A stretch of DNA of 64,000 nucleotides from Clavibacter michiganensis subsp. insidiosus (GCF_002240565.1 NZ_MZMO01000001.1:1984001-2048000); one strand, 5' to 3'; shown: positions 38,319 through 51,494, counted from the first letter of the stretch. Numbers and translations are program-made. Notes: a model not told the origin generated them from the sequence alone.

Positions 38319-39770
38319 CTACTCGGAGTCGGCGGCCTTCTCGGCGGCCTTCTTCTTCGCGGGCGCCTTCTTCTTCGGCTTCTCGGCGGGCGCCTCCTCG
38401 GCGACGGTGCCCGAGGCCTCCTCGGCGGGGGCGTCCGCGGTGACGGCCTCGGCGTCCGCGTCGGCGGCCTCCTCGGACAGCGCGTCCGCGTCGCGCACGA
38501 CGGGCTGCGTGAACTCGGTCACGTCGACGACCTTGCCGTCGGCGTCCACGACCTTGGCCTTGTCGAGCACGACCGCGAGGGCCTTGTTGCGCGCGACCTC
38601 GCCGACCATGGCGGGGATCTGGTTGTTCTGCTGCAGCACCTGGACGAACTCGTTCGGCTCCATGTTGTACTGCTGCGCGCCCTGGATGAGGTACTGGGTC
38701 AGCTCGTCCTGGCTGACCTTCAGCTCCTCCTTCTCGGCGATGACGTCGAGCAGCAGCTGCTGGCGGAAGGCCTTCTCGCTGGACTCCTTGACCTCGGCGC
38801 GGTGCACGTCGTCCTCGAGGCGGTTCTCGTTCTCGAGGTGGCGGTGCACCTCGTCCTCGACGAGCTTCTCGGGGACGGGGATCTCGACGCCCTCGAGGAG
38901 CTTGTCGACGATCTGGTCGCGGGCCTGGGTGACCTGGCCGAAGACCTTGGACTTGCCGACCTGGACCTTGAGGTCCGCGCGCAGCTCGTCGATGGTGTCG
39001 AACTCGCTGGCGATCTGCGCGAAGTCGTCGTCGGCCTCGGGCAGCTCGCGCTCCTTGACGGACTGGACGGTGACGGCGATCTCCGCGGTCTCGCCCTCGT
39101 TGTCGCCGCCGAGCAGCTTCGACTCGAACGTGGTGCTCTCGCCGGCGGTGAGGGACTCGAGGGCCTCGTCGATGCCGTCGATGAGGTCACCCGAGCCGAG
39201 CTCGTAGGAGATGCCGCTCGCGGTGTCGACGGCGTTGCCGGCGATGGTGGCGGTGAGGTCGATCTGGACGAAGTCGCCCGCCTTCGCGGGGCGGTCGACC
39301 GTGATCAGCGTGCCGAAGCGGCTGCGCAGGCTGTCGAGCTCGGTGCCGACCTCGTCGTCGGTGACCTCGACCGAGTCCACGGTGAGCTCGAGGCCCTCGT
39401 ACGCGGGCAGGTCGAAGTCGGGGCGGACGTCGACCTCGATCTCGAGGAGGAGGTCGCCGGTGAGGTCCTTGCCGGGCCACTCCTTGACGTCGGCCTCGGG
39501 GCGGCCGAGGGGACGGATGTCCGTCTCCTTGACGGCGGCCTGGTAGAAGCCGTCCATGCCGTCGTTGACGGCGTGCTCCAGCACGGCCTCGCGGCCGACG
39601 CGCTGGTCGATGATGGGCGGCGGCACCTTGCCCTTGCGGAAGCCGGGGATAGCGACCTGCTCGGCGATGTGGCCGTATGCGTGGTCGATGTGCGGCTTCA
39701 GGTCTTCGGGGGTGGCAGAGATCGCGAGCTTGACGCGCGTGGGGCTCAGCTTTTCGACCGTGGTCTTCAC
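38319..39770 (-). CDS. tig: Trigger factor
   Basis: Ribosome-bound chaperone and peptidyl-prolyl isomerase. The 483-residue protein carries the ribosome-binding signature [11 protein letters not shown] (about 43-53), an FKBP-like PPIase domain in the middle ([13 protein letters not shown]), and a helical C-terminal chaperone domain. It ends in an Ala/Glu then Lys-rich tail ([20 protein letters not shown]). The start is GTG at 39770. It heads the usual tig-clpP1-clpP2-clpX region, with tRNA-Pro just upstream on the same strand. Confidence 0.96.
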   Translation of the reverse strand: MKTTVEKLSPTRVKLAISATPEDLKPHIDHAYGHIAEQVAIPGFRKGKVPPPIIDQRVGREAVLEHAVNDGMDGFYQAAVKETDIRPLGRPEADVKEWPGKDLTGDLLLEIEVDVRPDFDLPAYEGLELTVDSVEVTDDEVGTELDSLRSRFGTLITVDRPAKAGDFVQIDLTATIAGNAVDTASGISYELGSGDLIDGIDEALESLTAGESTTFESKLLGGDNEGETAEIAVTVQSVKERELPEADDDFAQIASEFDTIDELRADLKVQVGKSKVFGQVTQARDQIVDKLLEGVEIPVPEKLVEDEVHRHLENENRLEDDVHRAEVKESSEKAFRQQLLLDVIAEKEELKVSQDELTQYLIQGAQQYNMEPNEFVQVLQQNNQIPAMVGEVARNKALAVVLDKAKVVDADGKVVDVTEFTQPVVRDADALSEEAADADAEAVTADAPAEEASGTVAEEAPAEKPKKKAPAKKKAAEKAADSE

Positions 39771-39835
39771 GTGTGGAGTTCTCCTGTAATCGCGGTACGC
39801 GCCTCGGCTGAGACGGCATTTCGTCGTCGGGGATG

Positions 39836-39911
39836 TGGTCGGGGCGACAGGACTCGAACCTGCGGTCTTCCGCTCCCAAAGCGGACGCGCTAGCCACTAC
39901 GCTACGCCCCG
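39836..39911 (-). tRNA. tRNA-Pro (TGG)
   Basis: A 76-base cloverleaf on the minus strand, acceptor CGGGGCG/CGCCCCG, anticodon loop TTTGGGA (anticodon TGG), T-arm GGTTCGAGTCC, discriminator A and an encoded CCA end. Confidence 0.95.
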
Positions 39912-40102
39912 GCTGCCACGCATTCCCTCGGTCGAGGCGGGCGCCGTGCCCCTCTTCGTGCAGGCGCGCGGAAGCCGATCCGACCGTGGCACAGCCTATC
40001 CGACTCGTGCCCGCCGCTGGTCACCGGCGACGGGAGCCTGCGCTACGCTGGATCCCGCGCATCCGGCGCACGGCCCCTCGGGGGCGGTGGCTCCGGCGTC
40101 GC

Positions 40103-40176
40103 GGGGATGTAGCTCAATGGTAGAGCCTCAGTCTTCCAAACTGATCACGCGGGTTCGATTCCCGTCATCCCCTCCA
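40103..40176 (+). tRNA. tRNA-Gly (TCC)
   Basis: A 74-base cloverleaf, acceptor GGGGATG/CATCCCC, anticodon loop CTTCCAA (anticodon TCC), T-arm GGGTTCGATTCCC, discriminator T and an encoded CCA. About 190 bases with no recognisable feature separate it from tRNA-Pro. Confidence 0.95.
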
Positions 40177-40292
40177 TCGCGGTCATTCCGCCCTCCCCGT
40201 CTCGTCCTCCACAGCCCGGTAGTCACGTCGTCCCTCCCCCGTTGGGGGCGACCCGTCGTGCGCCGCCCGTCGGACCGATAGCGTCCTGGTCC

Positions 40293-43200
40293 GTGGATAG
40301 CCTGGGAGCTTCCGCAACGGGCGAGCTCGGGGGGCTGCCTGGTCGAGGACGACGCACGGGCATCGGGGATCGGGGCGCAGTCCTGGGCCGCACGGCCCCT
40401 CGACCTCCTGCGCACGGAGCTCTGCCCGGCCTGCTTCGCGCCGCTGGGCACGTTCGTCTGCGCTCGGTGCGGGCTCGACGTCCGCGCGCCCGAGGCCGCC
40501 GCCCTCCTCGGCGCGTCGCGTCGCGTGGTCGACGCGATCACCGAGCGGGAGCGGCTGCTCGAGGCCATGCGGCGGTGGAGCGAGGCGGCGGCGCGGACCC
40601 GTGCGGCCACGGTGATCGCATCTCCCGTCCCTGCCACGGCGCCCGAGCATGTGCCCGCGCTCCCGGACGCGCTGGAGACGGCGACGACCGTCACCTCCGA
40701 GGCGGCGACGGACGCGGTCGTCGCGCCGCCCGCGCCCGCGCCGCCCGCGCCCGCGCCGGACGCACCCCGACCGCAGCAGGCGACCACCCGGATCCCGAAT
40801 CCCGTCCCTCCCGCACCCGCGGCGCCCCGTCGCCGCATCAGCGTCCCGGCCGTGCTGCTCGCCATCGGCGTCGTGCTGCTCTCGGTCGCGGCCGTCTTCT
40901 ACGTCGTCTACGCCTTCGTCACCTACGGGCTGGTCGTGCGGGCGGCGATCACCGCGGCCGTCACCCTGGCCGCGCTCGCGGCGGCGGCGGTCCTCGCCCG
41001 GCGCCGGCTGCCGGGCACCGCCGAGGCCGTCGGCGTCGTGGGCGTCGTGCTGCTGCACCTCGATGTCTGGGCCGTGCGCTCCTACGACCTGGCGGGAGCG
41101 GCCTCGAACGACCCGTTCGTCCACTTCGGCGTCGGGACGCTGGTCGTCTCCGCGGCGCTCCTCGCGCTCCGGCCGCTGCTGCGGATCCGCACCACCGGCA
41201 TCGCCGGATGGGCGGGGCTCTCCGTCGGGGCCGGCCTCCTGGTCGGGGCCGTGCCCTCCTCGGACGCCGGAACCCGCACGGCGCTCGCCCTGGCGGCCGC
41301 CTCCGCCGTGGCCCTCGTCCATGCGGCGCCCCGTTCCCGCGCGGTCACCCTGCCCGACCCGCTCGAGCGCCGGATCCTCCGGGTCGTGGGCGTCGGCGCC
41401 GCCGCCGCCGCCCTGCTCGCGGGCGCCGCCGCCGCGATCGACCCCGACGCGGTCCCGGCGCTCCCCCTCCTCGTCGCGGCCGTCGCCAGCGGCGCGCACG
41501 CCTGGGCGCTCGCGCGTGCCATGTCCCCCGCCGACCGCGTCGGCGAGCTCCGCGGCGATGACGCGGATCCCGACACCGCCGTGCCCGAGGCCTGCGCCGA
41601 CGCCCCCCCTGCCGTCGATCGACGACGGCGCCGTACCGGACGCGGCGCCCGACGCGGCCGGTCATCCGGCGGATCCGCTGCGCATCCTGGCCGCCGTCGT
41701 CGCGGGCGTGGGAGCCGCCGCTGCACTGCCCGTGACGGCGCTCACGGGCGGGCCCGCGCTGCTCACGTTCTGCGCGCAGCTCGTGGCGGCGGCGCTCGCG
41801 GCCGCCGTGCTCGACGTGGCCGCGCGCCGGCTGCCCGACGCCGCCATGGCCGGCACGGCACGCGTCGCCGCCCTCGCCGCCCTGGTCGTGGCCGCGGTCG
41901 CCAGCCTCCCCGCCGCGATCGCCGGCCTCGGCGGGATCACCGCGGCCCTGGTCGTCGGGCTGCCCGCCTGGGAACACGGTCCGCTCGACGACGCGGTGGG
42001 AGTCCTCGCCCGGACCAGCGACGTCGCCGGCCTGTCCGGGGACGTCCGCGCCGCGGCGCTCGGACTCGTCGCCGTCTGGCTCCTCGCAGCGGTCGCCGCC
42101 GTCGCGGGCCGACGCTCCCGGGAACGCAGGGACCTCCTCGCGTGGACCGGTGCCGCGGTGCTGATCGCCGCGATCCCGGCCCTCGGTCCGGTGGCCGTCG
42201 TCGTCGCCGCGTACCTCGTCGCCTCCGCCGGAGCTCTCGCGTGGCGCCTCTCCTCCCGCCGGGCGGCCGGTCCCGCCGCGATCCCGGCTGCCCCGCTCAC
42301 GGCGCTGTCCCTCGTGGCGGGCGCCCTCGCCGGGGCCGCCTCCTGGGCGAGCACGAGCACGTGGTGGACCGCCGCCCCGGTCGTCGTGCTGCTCCTCGTC
42401 GTCGGGTCGCGGACCGGGCGCACGGACATCACCGCGCGCCTCGCCACCGCGGGAGCCGCGCTCGCGGGCCTCGTCGTCGCGGGCGCCCTGGCCCCGTCCC
42501 TCACCACCGCGCGCGTCATCGGCGACGCGGCCGCGTCGAGCGCGCTCGACGCGGCCGCGGACCCCGTGGTGCTCGTCCTGCTGGCATCCGGTCTGACGAT
42601 CCTCATCGTCGGCGTGCTGCCCGGGCGCCCGGGCGTGCGGAGGCGCGCGCTGCTCGCGACGGCCCTGCTCCCCGCGTGCCTCACGGCCCTCCCCGTCGCG
42701 ATCGTCGGAGCGGACCGCATCGGGGGTGCGCTCACCGGATCCCCGGCCTGGTCCATCGCGGCGCAGGTGACCCTGGTCGCCGGTCTCGTGGCGTGGACCG
42801 TCGGCGGTGCACGACGCGTCGCCCTGCCCGAGCGCGCGCTCCGCGCCGATCCGGAGGCCGCAGTCCCCCGCGCGCCGGGGACGACCGCGCTGCGCAGATG
42901 GCGGCTCACGACCGCCGCCCTCGTGGCCCCGACGCTGCTGCTCGCCGTCCTAACCGCCGGTGCCCTGGTCGAGCGCGGTGCCACGCCCCACGGCGTGGTC
43001 TCCGCCGCGGTCGCCGTCGTCGTGGCCACAGCCGCCCTGCTCGCCCATCGGCACGCGTCGCGCGCGCTGCGCGTCGCCCTCGACGTGGGCACGACCGCGG
43101 TGGCGATCGGCTCGCTGGTGGTCGCCGTCTCCGTCGATCCCACCCTCGAGGGACGCGGACGCCTGTGGATCCCGCTGCTCCTGCTCGCGGCGACGGCGCT

Positions 43201-45817
43201 CGCCATGTCCATCGCCCACGACGGGCTGCTCCTGTCCCGCAGCGCCCGCCGCGCCTGGGGGTGGACGGCTCTCGGCCTCGGGATCGCGGCGCCGTGGTCG
43301 CGACTGCTCGCCGTCGGGACCACCTCGTCCGAGGCGTACTGGCTGCCGGTGGCGGGCGAGCTGCTCCTCCTCGCCGCGCTGATGCACCGTGCCGCGGTGC
43401 GCGCCGACGGAGGAGGGATGGCGTCGTCCTTCGGGCCCCGGGTGCGCCGCGGTGTCACGGCGCTCACCCTCGCGGGCATCCTCACGGCCGTCCTCCCCCT
43501 CGCCGCCGTCGGTCGTCCCGACGACGTGCTCCGGCCCTACCTCCTGACGGGGATCTGCGCGGCCCTCGCCCTGGGCGGCGCTGCCGCGCTGCGCCACGCG
43601 GCATCCCCCGTCCGCCCGCTGCTGCGCGCCGTCGTCATCGGCGGGGGCATCGGGCTCCTGGTCGTCGGCGGCACGCGCGCGCTGCGGCTCGCCGCCGGCG
43701 ATGCCGGCCGCGAGCCGGCCGTCGACCTCCAGCTGACGATCACCGCGGCGCTGCTCGTCGGGGTCGGCGTGCTCGTCCTGCGCGGCGCCCGGAGCCCGGC
43801 GGACGCTCGGCTCGCCGGATCCGCGTGGGCGGCCACCACCGCGCTCGTCGCCGTCGTCCTGTCCGCGTCGGTCGGCTCCGGCGAGGGCGTCGTCCGTCCG
43901 CTCGTCACGAGCGTCGCCCTCGTGGCGGGAGCCGGTGCGCTCCTCGTGCTCCGATCGGTGCACCGGCATGTGCTCGCCGCCTCCGCCGCGGTGGCGCTGC
44001 TCGGCGCCGCGGTGGTGGCGTTCCTCGCCTGGCGCGGCGGGCACGCGTCCGTCGATGCCGCCGCCGTGGCCGTTCCGGCGATCGTCGCGGTGCTCGTCGC
44101 GGCGGTGGGTTCCGCCGACCGGCTCCGGAACCCGGTCACCGTGCCCGTCGGCCCCTCCATGCCGGAGGCCGGGCTCCTCCGGCATTCCGCTGACCTGGCG
44201 ACGGGCGTCCTCGTGGCCGGGACCGTCGCGGTCGGCGCGGCCACCGACGCCGCGGGCCTCCCCGTGGCCCTGCTCCTCTCCGCCGTCGCCGTGCTCGTCG
44301 CCTCGACGCCGCCGGGGTCGCGCGCGCGGCGCCACGTGGGCTGGATCGCCCTCGTGCTCGGCTCCGCCGCCCTGTGGGTGGCGCTCGGACGCGGCCGTGT
44401 CGACGCCGTGGAGCCCTACGTCCTCCCCCCGGCCGGCGTGATGCTCGTGGTGGCCGCGCTCCTCCACCGGGGGTTCCCCGGCCACCGCCGCGACGCGTCG
44501 TCGGTCCCGGGACGCGCGTCCGGGGCGGCGACCGTCCTCCTCGGCGCCCTCCTCCTGGCGGCGCTGCCGACGGCCGTCGCGTCCTGGACGGGGACGCCCG
44601 TCCGGGCGCTCGTCCTCGGGATCGCGGCCGCCGTCGTCCTGCTCCTCTGCGCGGCCGCCCTCCGTGGCGTCGGCCCGGCGTCACCGACGCGACCCCTCGT
44701 GGGGGCGGCAGCGGCGGCGTCCGCGCTCACGGTCGCGCTCGTCGGCCTCGGGAGGGCCGTCGCCCAGCTGGTCGGCGACGAGGCGGCCTCCTTCGGTCGC
44801 ACGGACATCTGGACACTCGCGGCCGCCGTGGTCCTCGTGCTCGCCGTGGGCCTCCTGCCCGCACGCCCGGAGGAGATCCCCGGCACCGGCACGGACACGC
44901 GACGGGGGACGATCCCCCCGGCCCAGCGGGTCCCGGACCGACCGCCGGCGTCGAGCGCGCACGCCGGCGTCCGTGCCCCCGCGGATGCCCTGCTCCGAGC
45001 GGCGACCCGAGCCACCGTGCTGGTCGCGCTGGTGGGGGCAGGAGGTGCGGGCACCGCGGGGATCCTCCGCGCCCATGACGAGGGGATGCACGACGCCGGA
45101 CCCCGAGCCGCCCTCCTCGTGGGCCTGGTCGCCGCTCTCCACGTCGTCTGCTCGTCGGCGCACGTGACGACGGCCACGGAGACGGAGACGGAGACGGAGA
45201 CGGAGACGGAGACGGAGACGGAGACGGAGACGGAGACGGAGACGGAGACGGAGACGGAGACGGAGACGGCGGAGAGCCGGCTCCTCGTCGCTCCCCCGCT
45301 GCAGGACCGCGTCCTCGCGCTCGCGGCGCTCGTCGTCGGCGGGCTGGTCGCCGCGGCCCTGGTCGCGACCGGTGCGGCGGATCCGGTGGAGACCGTCACG
45401 GTGCCCATCGCCGCGGCGCTCCTCGTGGTCGGCGCCCGACGCCTCGTCCGCGACGCGTCCGCCGGCAGCATGCGCCACCTCGCCCCCGGGCTCCTCGTCC
45501 TGCTCGTCCCGCCGTTGCTCGCGGATCTCGGCCCCAGTCCGGCCTGGCGCATCGTCGGCCTCGGCGTCCTCGCGCTGGCGACGCTGCTGGTCGGGACGCG
45601 CCTGAAGCTCCGGGCCCCGTTCCTCATCGGCGCGGGCGTCCTGGTCGTGCACGCGGTCGCCCAGCTCTGGCCCTGGATCCGCGCGGCCTCGTCGACCGTC
45701 CCCTGGTGGGCGTGGGCGGGCATCGGGGGCGTCGTCCTCATCGCCGTCGCGGCCCGCTACGAGCGGCGCATCCGCGACGTGAAGGGGGTGGCGGCCCGGG
45801 TGTCCGCGCTCCGGTGA
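40293..45817 (+). pseudogene. Giant polytopic membrane protein (SCO7613-type), frame broken twice
   Basis: Conceptual product of about 1840 residues: an N-terminal zinc ribbon (CPACFAPLGTFVCARCGL), a Pro/Ala linker, then dozens of Ala/Leu/Val-rich membrane spans to ALR at the C-terminus. Three frames are needed. The zinc ribbon frame has no ATG, GTG or TTG start. A GTG at 40293 in another frame joins it if the G6 run near 40329 had one base less. The frame changes again at a C7 run near 41602-41608, after which it stays open to 45817. Both shifts are +1 in homopolymers: sequencing error, phase variation or decay are possible. Family function is unknown. A (Thr-Glu)15 repeat lies near the C-terminal third. 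Confidence 0.65.
45176..45265 (+). repeat. (ACGGAG)15 microsatellite
   Basis: Fifteen perfect hexanucleotide units (90 bp) inside the giant membrane gene, encoding (Thr-Glu)15 in a loop between membrane spans. The six-base period preserves the frame. Confidence 0.95.
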
Positions 45818-45971
45818 GGGGGCCGAGCGCCGGGGAGGGAGCCGGTCGGCGATCCCGGCCGCGACCCGGTAAGCCATGCCTCAGCTTGCTTGCGGCCGGC
45901 GGAGGGATGCGTCAGATTGGCGGCATCGTCCGCAGCCCGCAGACCCATCCAGCCGCTCGAGGAGAGAACCC

Positions 45972-46457
45972 ATGACCGACACCGTCCACGTCCCCACCAG
46001 CTCCGCATCGGCCGACGTCGCCGCCGGCGTCGCGCAGTTCCTCAGCCCCGTCGCCGTCAACCTCCAGGCGCTCGCCGTCAACGGCAAGCAGGCGCACTGG
46101 CACGTCCGCGGCGTCAACTTCATCGGCGTCCACGAGTTCCTCGACGTGCTCGTCTCCCACGCCCAGGACTGGGCCGACACCGCCGCCGAGCGCGTCGTCG
46201 CCCTCGGCCTGCCGATCGACGCCCGCATCGAGACGGTCGCCGCATCCACCACCACCGCGGCGCTCACGCCCGGCTTCCGTCCGTCGAGCGCCACCATCGC
46301 CGAGGTCATCGCGCAGATCGACGCGACCATGGAGCTCGTCAACCGCGCCGTGCAGGAGCTCGGGGACATCGACGTCAACAGCCAGGACGTCGCCATCGAG
46401 ATCGCCCGCGGGCTCGAGAAGGACCGCTGGTTCCTCTTCGCCCACATCAGCGAGTAG
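45972..46457 (+). CDS. dps: Dps family DNA-binding ferritin
   Basis: Miniferritin that stores iron and protects DNA under oxidative or starvation stress. The 161-residue protein has the ferroxidase residues in AHWHVRGVNFIGVHEFLDVL and DWADTAAERVVALG, and ends KDRWFLFAHISE, typical of the family. The start at 45972 has GGAGAG upstream. A short N-terminal tail (TDTVHVPTSSAS) lacks the Lys-rich DNA-binding arm of E. coli Dps. The 150-base upstream gap must hold its promoter; no operator was recognised. Confidence 0.94.
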   Translation: MTDTVHVPTSSASADVAAGVAQFLSPVAVNLQALAVNGKQAHWHVRGVNFIGVHEFLDVLVSHAQDWADTAAERVVALGLPIDARIETVAASTTTAALTPGFRPSSATIAEVIAQIDATMELVNRAVQELGDIDVNSQDVAIEIARGLEKDRWFLFAHISE

Positions 46458-46488
46458 CGCCGCCCGCCGCACCCGCCGCGACGGTCGA

Positions 46489-46518
46489 GGGGCCCGGATC
46501 CGATCGGATCCGGGCCCC
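46489..46518. terminator. Bidirectional terminator between dps and nei
   Basis: Perfect 13-bp stem (46489-46501 with 46506-46518) with loop gatc, between convergent genes. Confidence 0.85.
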
Positions 46519-46554
46519 TTCGTCTCGAGGGGCCCGGTCAGCCCCCGACGCGCG

Positions 46555-47544
46555 TCACGCCTGGCAATACGGGCACCAGTACAGCTTCCGGCCGGCGGCC
46601 TCCTCCATCACGATGTGGGTGCCGCAGACCCGGCACGGCAGCCCCTCGCGGTGGTAGACCCAGTGCCGGTCCGCGCGGTTGCGCAGCGCCGCGTCGAGCC
46701 TCTTCCCGCGCAGGCCGTCCATGGTCATCATCTGGCCGACCTCGACGCCCTTGCGGAGCAGCTTCGACCAATCCTTCCAGAGCCCACGCACGACGTCCTC
46801 GGGGACGTCGCGTCCCGGCGTGTGCGGGTTCTGCCGTGCCCGGAACAGCAGCTCGGCCCGGTACACGTTGCCGATCCCGCTCACGACCGCCTGGTCCATC
46901 AGCAGCAGGCCGATCGCCGTGGGCTTCTTGCGCACGGTCGCCGTGAACCGGTCCTCGGAGCGCTTGCCGCCGTCGACGAGGGGATCCGGTCCCAGCTTGT
47001 CGATGGCCTGCTGCACCTCCTCGGGGTCGGCGACGACGCACGCGGTGGGCCCACGCAGATCCGCCACGGCGTGCTCGGTGAGGAGACGGACGCGCACCTG
47101 TCCGACGGGCTCGGGCGGCCAGGCGTCGGCGGAGAACGGGTCGTGCACCTTCTCCTGCTCGGCCATGCGCAGGCGTGCCCGCCGAGGAGCGCCGATGCTC
47201 GCGAGCGAGTCCTCCGCGTCGGAGTCGACCGGGGCGTCGTCGACGCGATCGTCGACGGGCACGTCGCCGCGCATGCCGTTCTGACCCATGCGGTTCAGCG
47301 TCGACACGTCGCCCGCGAAGTCCCACGCGCCGTAGAGGCCGAGGTGGACCCGCAGCCAGACGTCGCCGTCGAACTCGAGGAACATCTGCTTGCCCACCGC
47401 CTTCGCGGCGAGGAGCCGGCGGCCGTCGAGGACGGCCGCGCCCTCCGCGAAGCGCCCCTGCGGGGAGGACGCCTGCACGACGTCCCCGACGAAGTGCGCC
47501 TCGAACTGCTTCGCGATCCGATGGATCGAATGCCCCTCGGGCAC
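46555..47544 (-). CDS. Fpg/Nei family DNA glycosylase (endonuclease VIII-like)
   Basis: Base-excision repair enzyme for oxidised pyrimidines. The 329-residue protein starts with the catalytic N-terminus MPEGHSIHRIA (Pro2 nucleophile, Glu3). It has the H2TH motif in QAVVSGIGNVYRAELLFRARQNPHTPG and a C-terminal zinc finger (CRVCGTHIV...WCPYCQ). Actinobacterial Nei2-type enzymes are similar. An acidic insert around residues 95-115 is unusual. It lies six bases after rpiB, so the two are co-transcribed. Confidence 0.92.
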   Translation of the reverse strand: MPEGHSIHRIAKQFEAHFVGDVVQASSPQGRFAEGAAVLDGRRLLAAKAVGKQMFLEFDGDVWLRVHLGLYGAWDFAGDVSTLNRMGQNGMRGDVPVDDRVDDAPVDSDAEDSLASIGAPRRARLRMAEQEKVHDPFSADAWPPEPVGQVRVRLLTEHAVADLRGPTACVVADPEEVQQAIDKLGPDPLVDGGKRSEDRFTATVRKKPTAIGLLLMDQAVVSGIGNVYRAELLFRARQNPHTPGRDVPEDVVRGLWKDWSKLLRKGVEVGQMMTMDGLRGKRLDAALRNRADRHWVYHREGLPCRVCGTHIVMEEAAGRKLYWCPYCQA

Positions 47545-47550
47545 GGCGGC

Positions 47551-48039
47551 CTAGTCGGTGACGGGGTGACCGGCGATGGCCCCCGTCGTCTCGTACTCGG
47601 CGAGCTGCGCAATGCGGCGCGCGTGCCGCTCCTCCGCGGAGAACGGCTCCGCGATGAAGGCGTCGATGAAGGCCGTGGCCTCCTCGACGGTGTGCTGGCG
47701 GGCGCCGATGGAGATCACGTTGGCGTCGTTGTGCTGGCGCGCGAGCACGGCGGTCGACAGGTTCCAGACGAGCGCCGCGCGCGCGCCCTCGACCTTGTTC
47801 GCGGCGATCTGCTCGCCGTTGCCCGACCCGCCGAACACCACGCCGAGGGCGGTCGTGCCCTCGCGCTGGTCGGCGACGACGGCATGCGCGGCGCGGATGC
47901 AGAACGACGGGTAGTCGTCGAGCGCGTCGTACGACGTGGGCCCGTGGTCGACGACGTCGTGCCCGGCGTCGGTCAGGTGGTCCGTGAGGTACCTCGAGAA
48001 GTCGAGGCCCGCGTGGTCGGTCGCGATGTGGATGCGCAT
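47551..48039 (-). CDS. rpiB: Ribose-5-phosphate isomerase B
   Basis: Interconverts ribose 5-phosphate and ribulose 5-phosphate in the pentose phosphate pathway. The 162-residue protein starts MRIHIATDHAGLDFSRYL and has the GVVFGGSGNGEQIAANKVEGARAAL segment. GSGNGEQ instead of the E. coli GTGIG-type loop is characteristic of the Mycobacterium form. The start at 48039 has GGAGGAG seven bases upstream. It precedes the nei-like gene. Confidence 0.95.
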   Translation of the reverse strand: MRIHIATDHAGLDFSRYLTDHLTDAGHDVVDHGPTSYDALDDYPSFCIRAAHAVVADQREGTTALGVVFGGSGNGEQIAANKVEGARAALVWNLSTAVLARQHNDANVISIGARQHTVEEATAFIDAFIAEPFSAEERHARRIAQLAEYETTGAIAGHPVTD

Positions 48040-48209
48040 CGATGCACTCCTCCTGCCGCACGTCGCGGCGTCGTGCCCGCGGCGCGGGCGATGCCGGGCG
48101 CGCCGCGGCCGGACGCCCGTGAGCGCCCGGCCGCCGCGCGCGCGACGGGAAAGGGTCAGTCGAAGATGGGGCCGACGGTGCGCGAGCGCTTGATCTCGAA
48201 GAAGCCCGG

Positions 48210-48782
48210 CTAGGCGGCGACGGCGACGACGCCGTCCCACAGCCTCACGGCCTCGTCGCCCTTCGGCGCGGGCGAGATGACGGGGCCGAAGAAGGCGACG
48301 CCGTCGACCGCGATGACCGGCGTGCCGACGTCCTGGCCGACGCGCTCGATCCCGTCGAAGTGGCTGGCGCGCATGAGCTCGTCGTAGCGGTCGGTGCGGC
48401 TCGTCTCGGCGAGCCCAGCGGGGAGGCCGAGCTCGGCGAGCACCTCGGGGATGACGACGTCGGCGTCCTTCTGGTCGCGGAGGTGGATCCGCGTGCCCAG
48501 CGCGTCGTACAGCGGCTTGACGTGCTCGGCGCCGTGCTCGGCCTCGACCGCGGCGACGAGCCGCGTGAACCGGAGGGCGCGCGGGAGGAAGGCAGCGAAG
48601 TTCGGGTCGTCGGCCTTGTCCTCGTTGAGGACGGCGAGGCTCATGACGCGCCAGGTGATGTCGAGGTCGCGGTGGCGGGCGACCTCGTCGACCCAGCGGG
48701 AGGTCATCCACGCCCAGGGGCAGGACGGGTCGAACCAGAACTCGACGGCGGTGATGCGGGGGCTGCTCTGAACGTCGGACAT
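48210..48782 (-). CDS. DsbA-fold protein, mycothiol-dependent nitroreductase (Mrx2/Rv2466c)-like, probably C-terminally truncated
   Basis: A 190-residue cytoplasmic thioredoxin/DsbA-fold protein: EFWFDPSCPWAWMTSRWV at the N-terminus, a helical insert, and the cis-Pro region GTPVIAVDGVAFFGPVIS. The active site is CPWA, not CPWC, so only one cysteine remains. A TAG stop at 48212-48210 interrupts the frame. Readthrough adds PGFFEIKRSRTVGPIFD before a TGA at 48158-48156, which looks like the family's real C-terminus. TAGGCT lies six bases before the ATG (leaderless). Confidence 0.82.
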   Translation of the reverse strand: MSDVQSSPRITAVEFWFDPSCPWAWMTSRWVDEVARHRDLDITWRVMSLAVLNEDKADDPNFAAFLPRALRFTRLVAAVEAEHGAEHVKPLYDALGTRIHLRDQKDADVVIPEVLAELGLPAGLAETSRTDRYDELMRASHFDGIERVGQDVGTPVIAVDGVAFFGPVISPAPKGDEAVRLWDGVVAVAA

Positions 48783-48788
48783 GCCGCA

Positions 48789-48794
48789 AGCCTA
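48789..48794 (-). promoter_or_regulatory. Leaderless -10 element for the DsbA-fold gene
   Basis: TAGGCT on the minus strand, six bases before the ATG at 48782. Confidence 0.55.
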
Positions 48795-48934
48795 GGTCAG
48801 CCGACGCAATAGGATCGGCTCCGAAAGCGGCGCCGCTCCGCCCGCGCACCCGTGGTCCCGACCGCCCGGTGCATCGTCGCGCGAGGCGCGTCCGCACGCA
48901 CGGCCCACCCACCTCACGGACGAGCAGGAGCAGC

Positions 48935-51478
<2,544 letters not shown>

Positions 51479-51494
51479 GCACCATCGCCCCACC

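Noticed and set aside
45176..45265. Considered as a CRISPR-like array because of the regular repeats.
   Set aside because: Units are 6 bp with no spacers and sit in frame in a coding region. No cas genes are nearby.
45100..45300. A minus-strand frame with a long Ser-Val-Ser-Val repeat opposite the (ACGGAG)15 tract.
   Set aside because: It is the mirror of the Thr-Glu repeat in the giant membrane gene. The surrounding frame has no recognisable domain.
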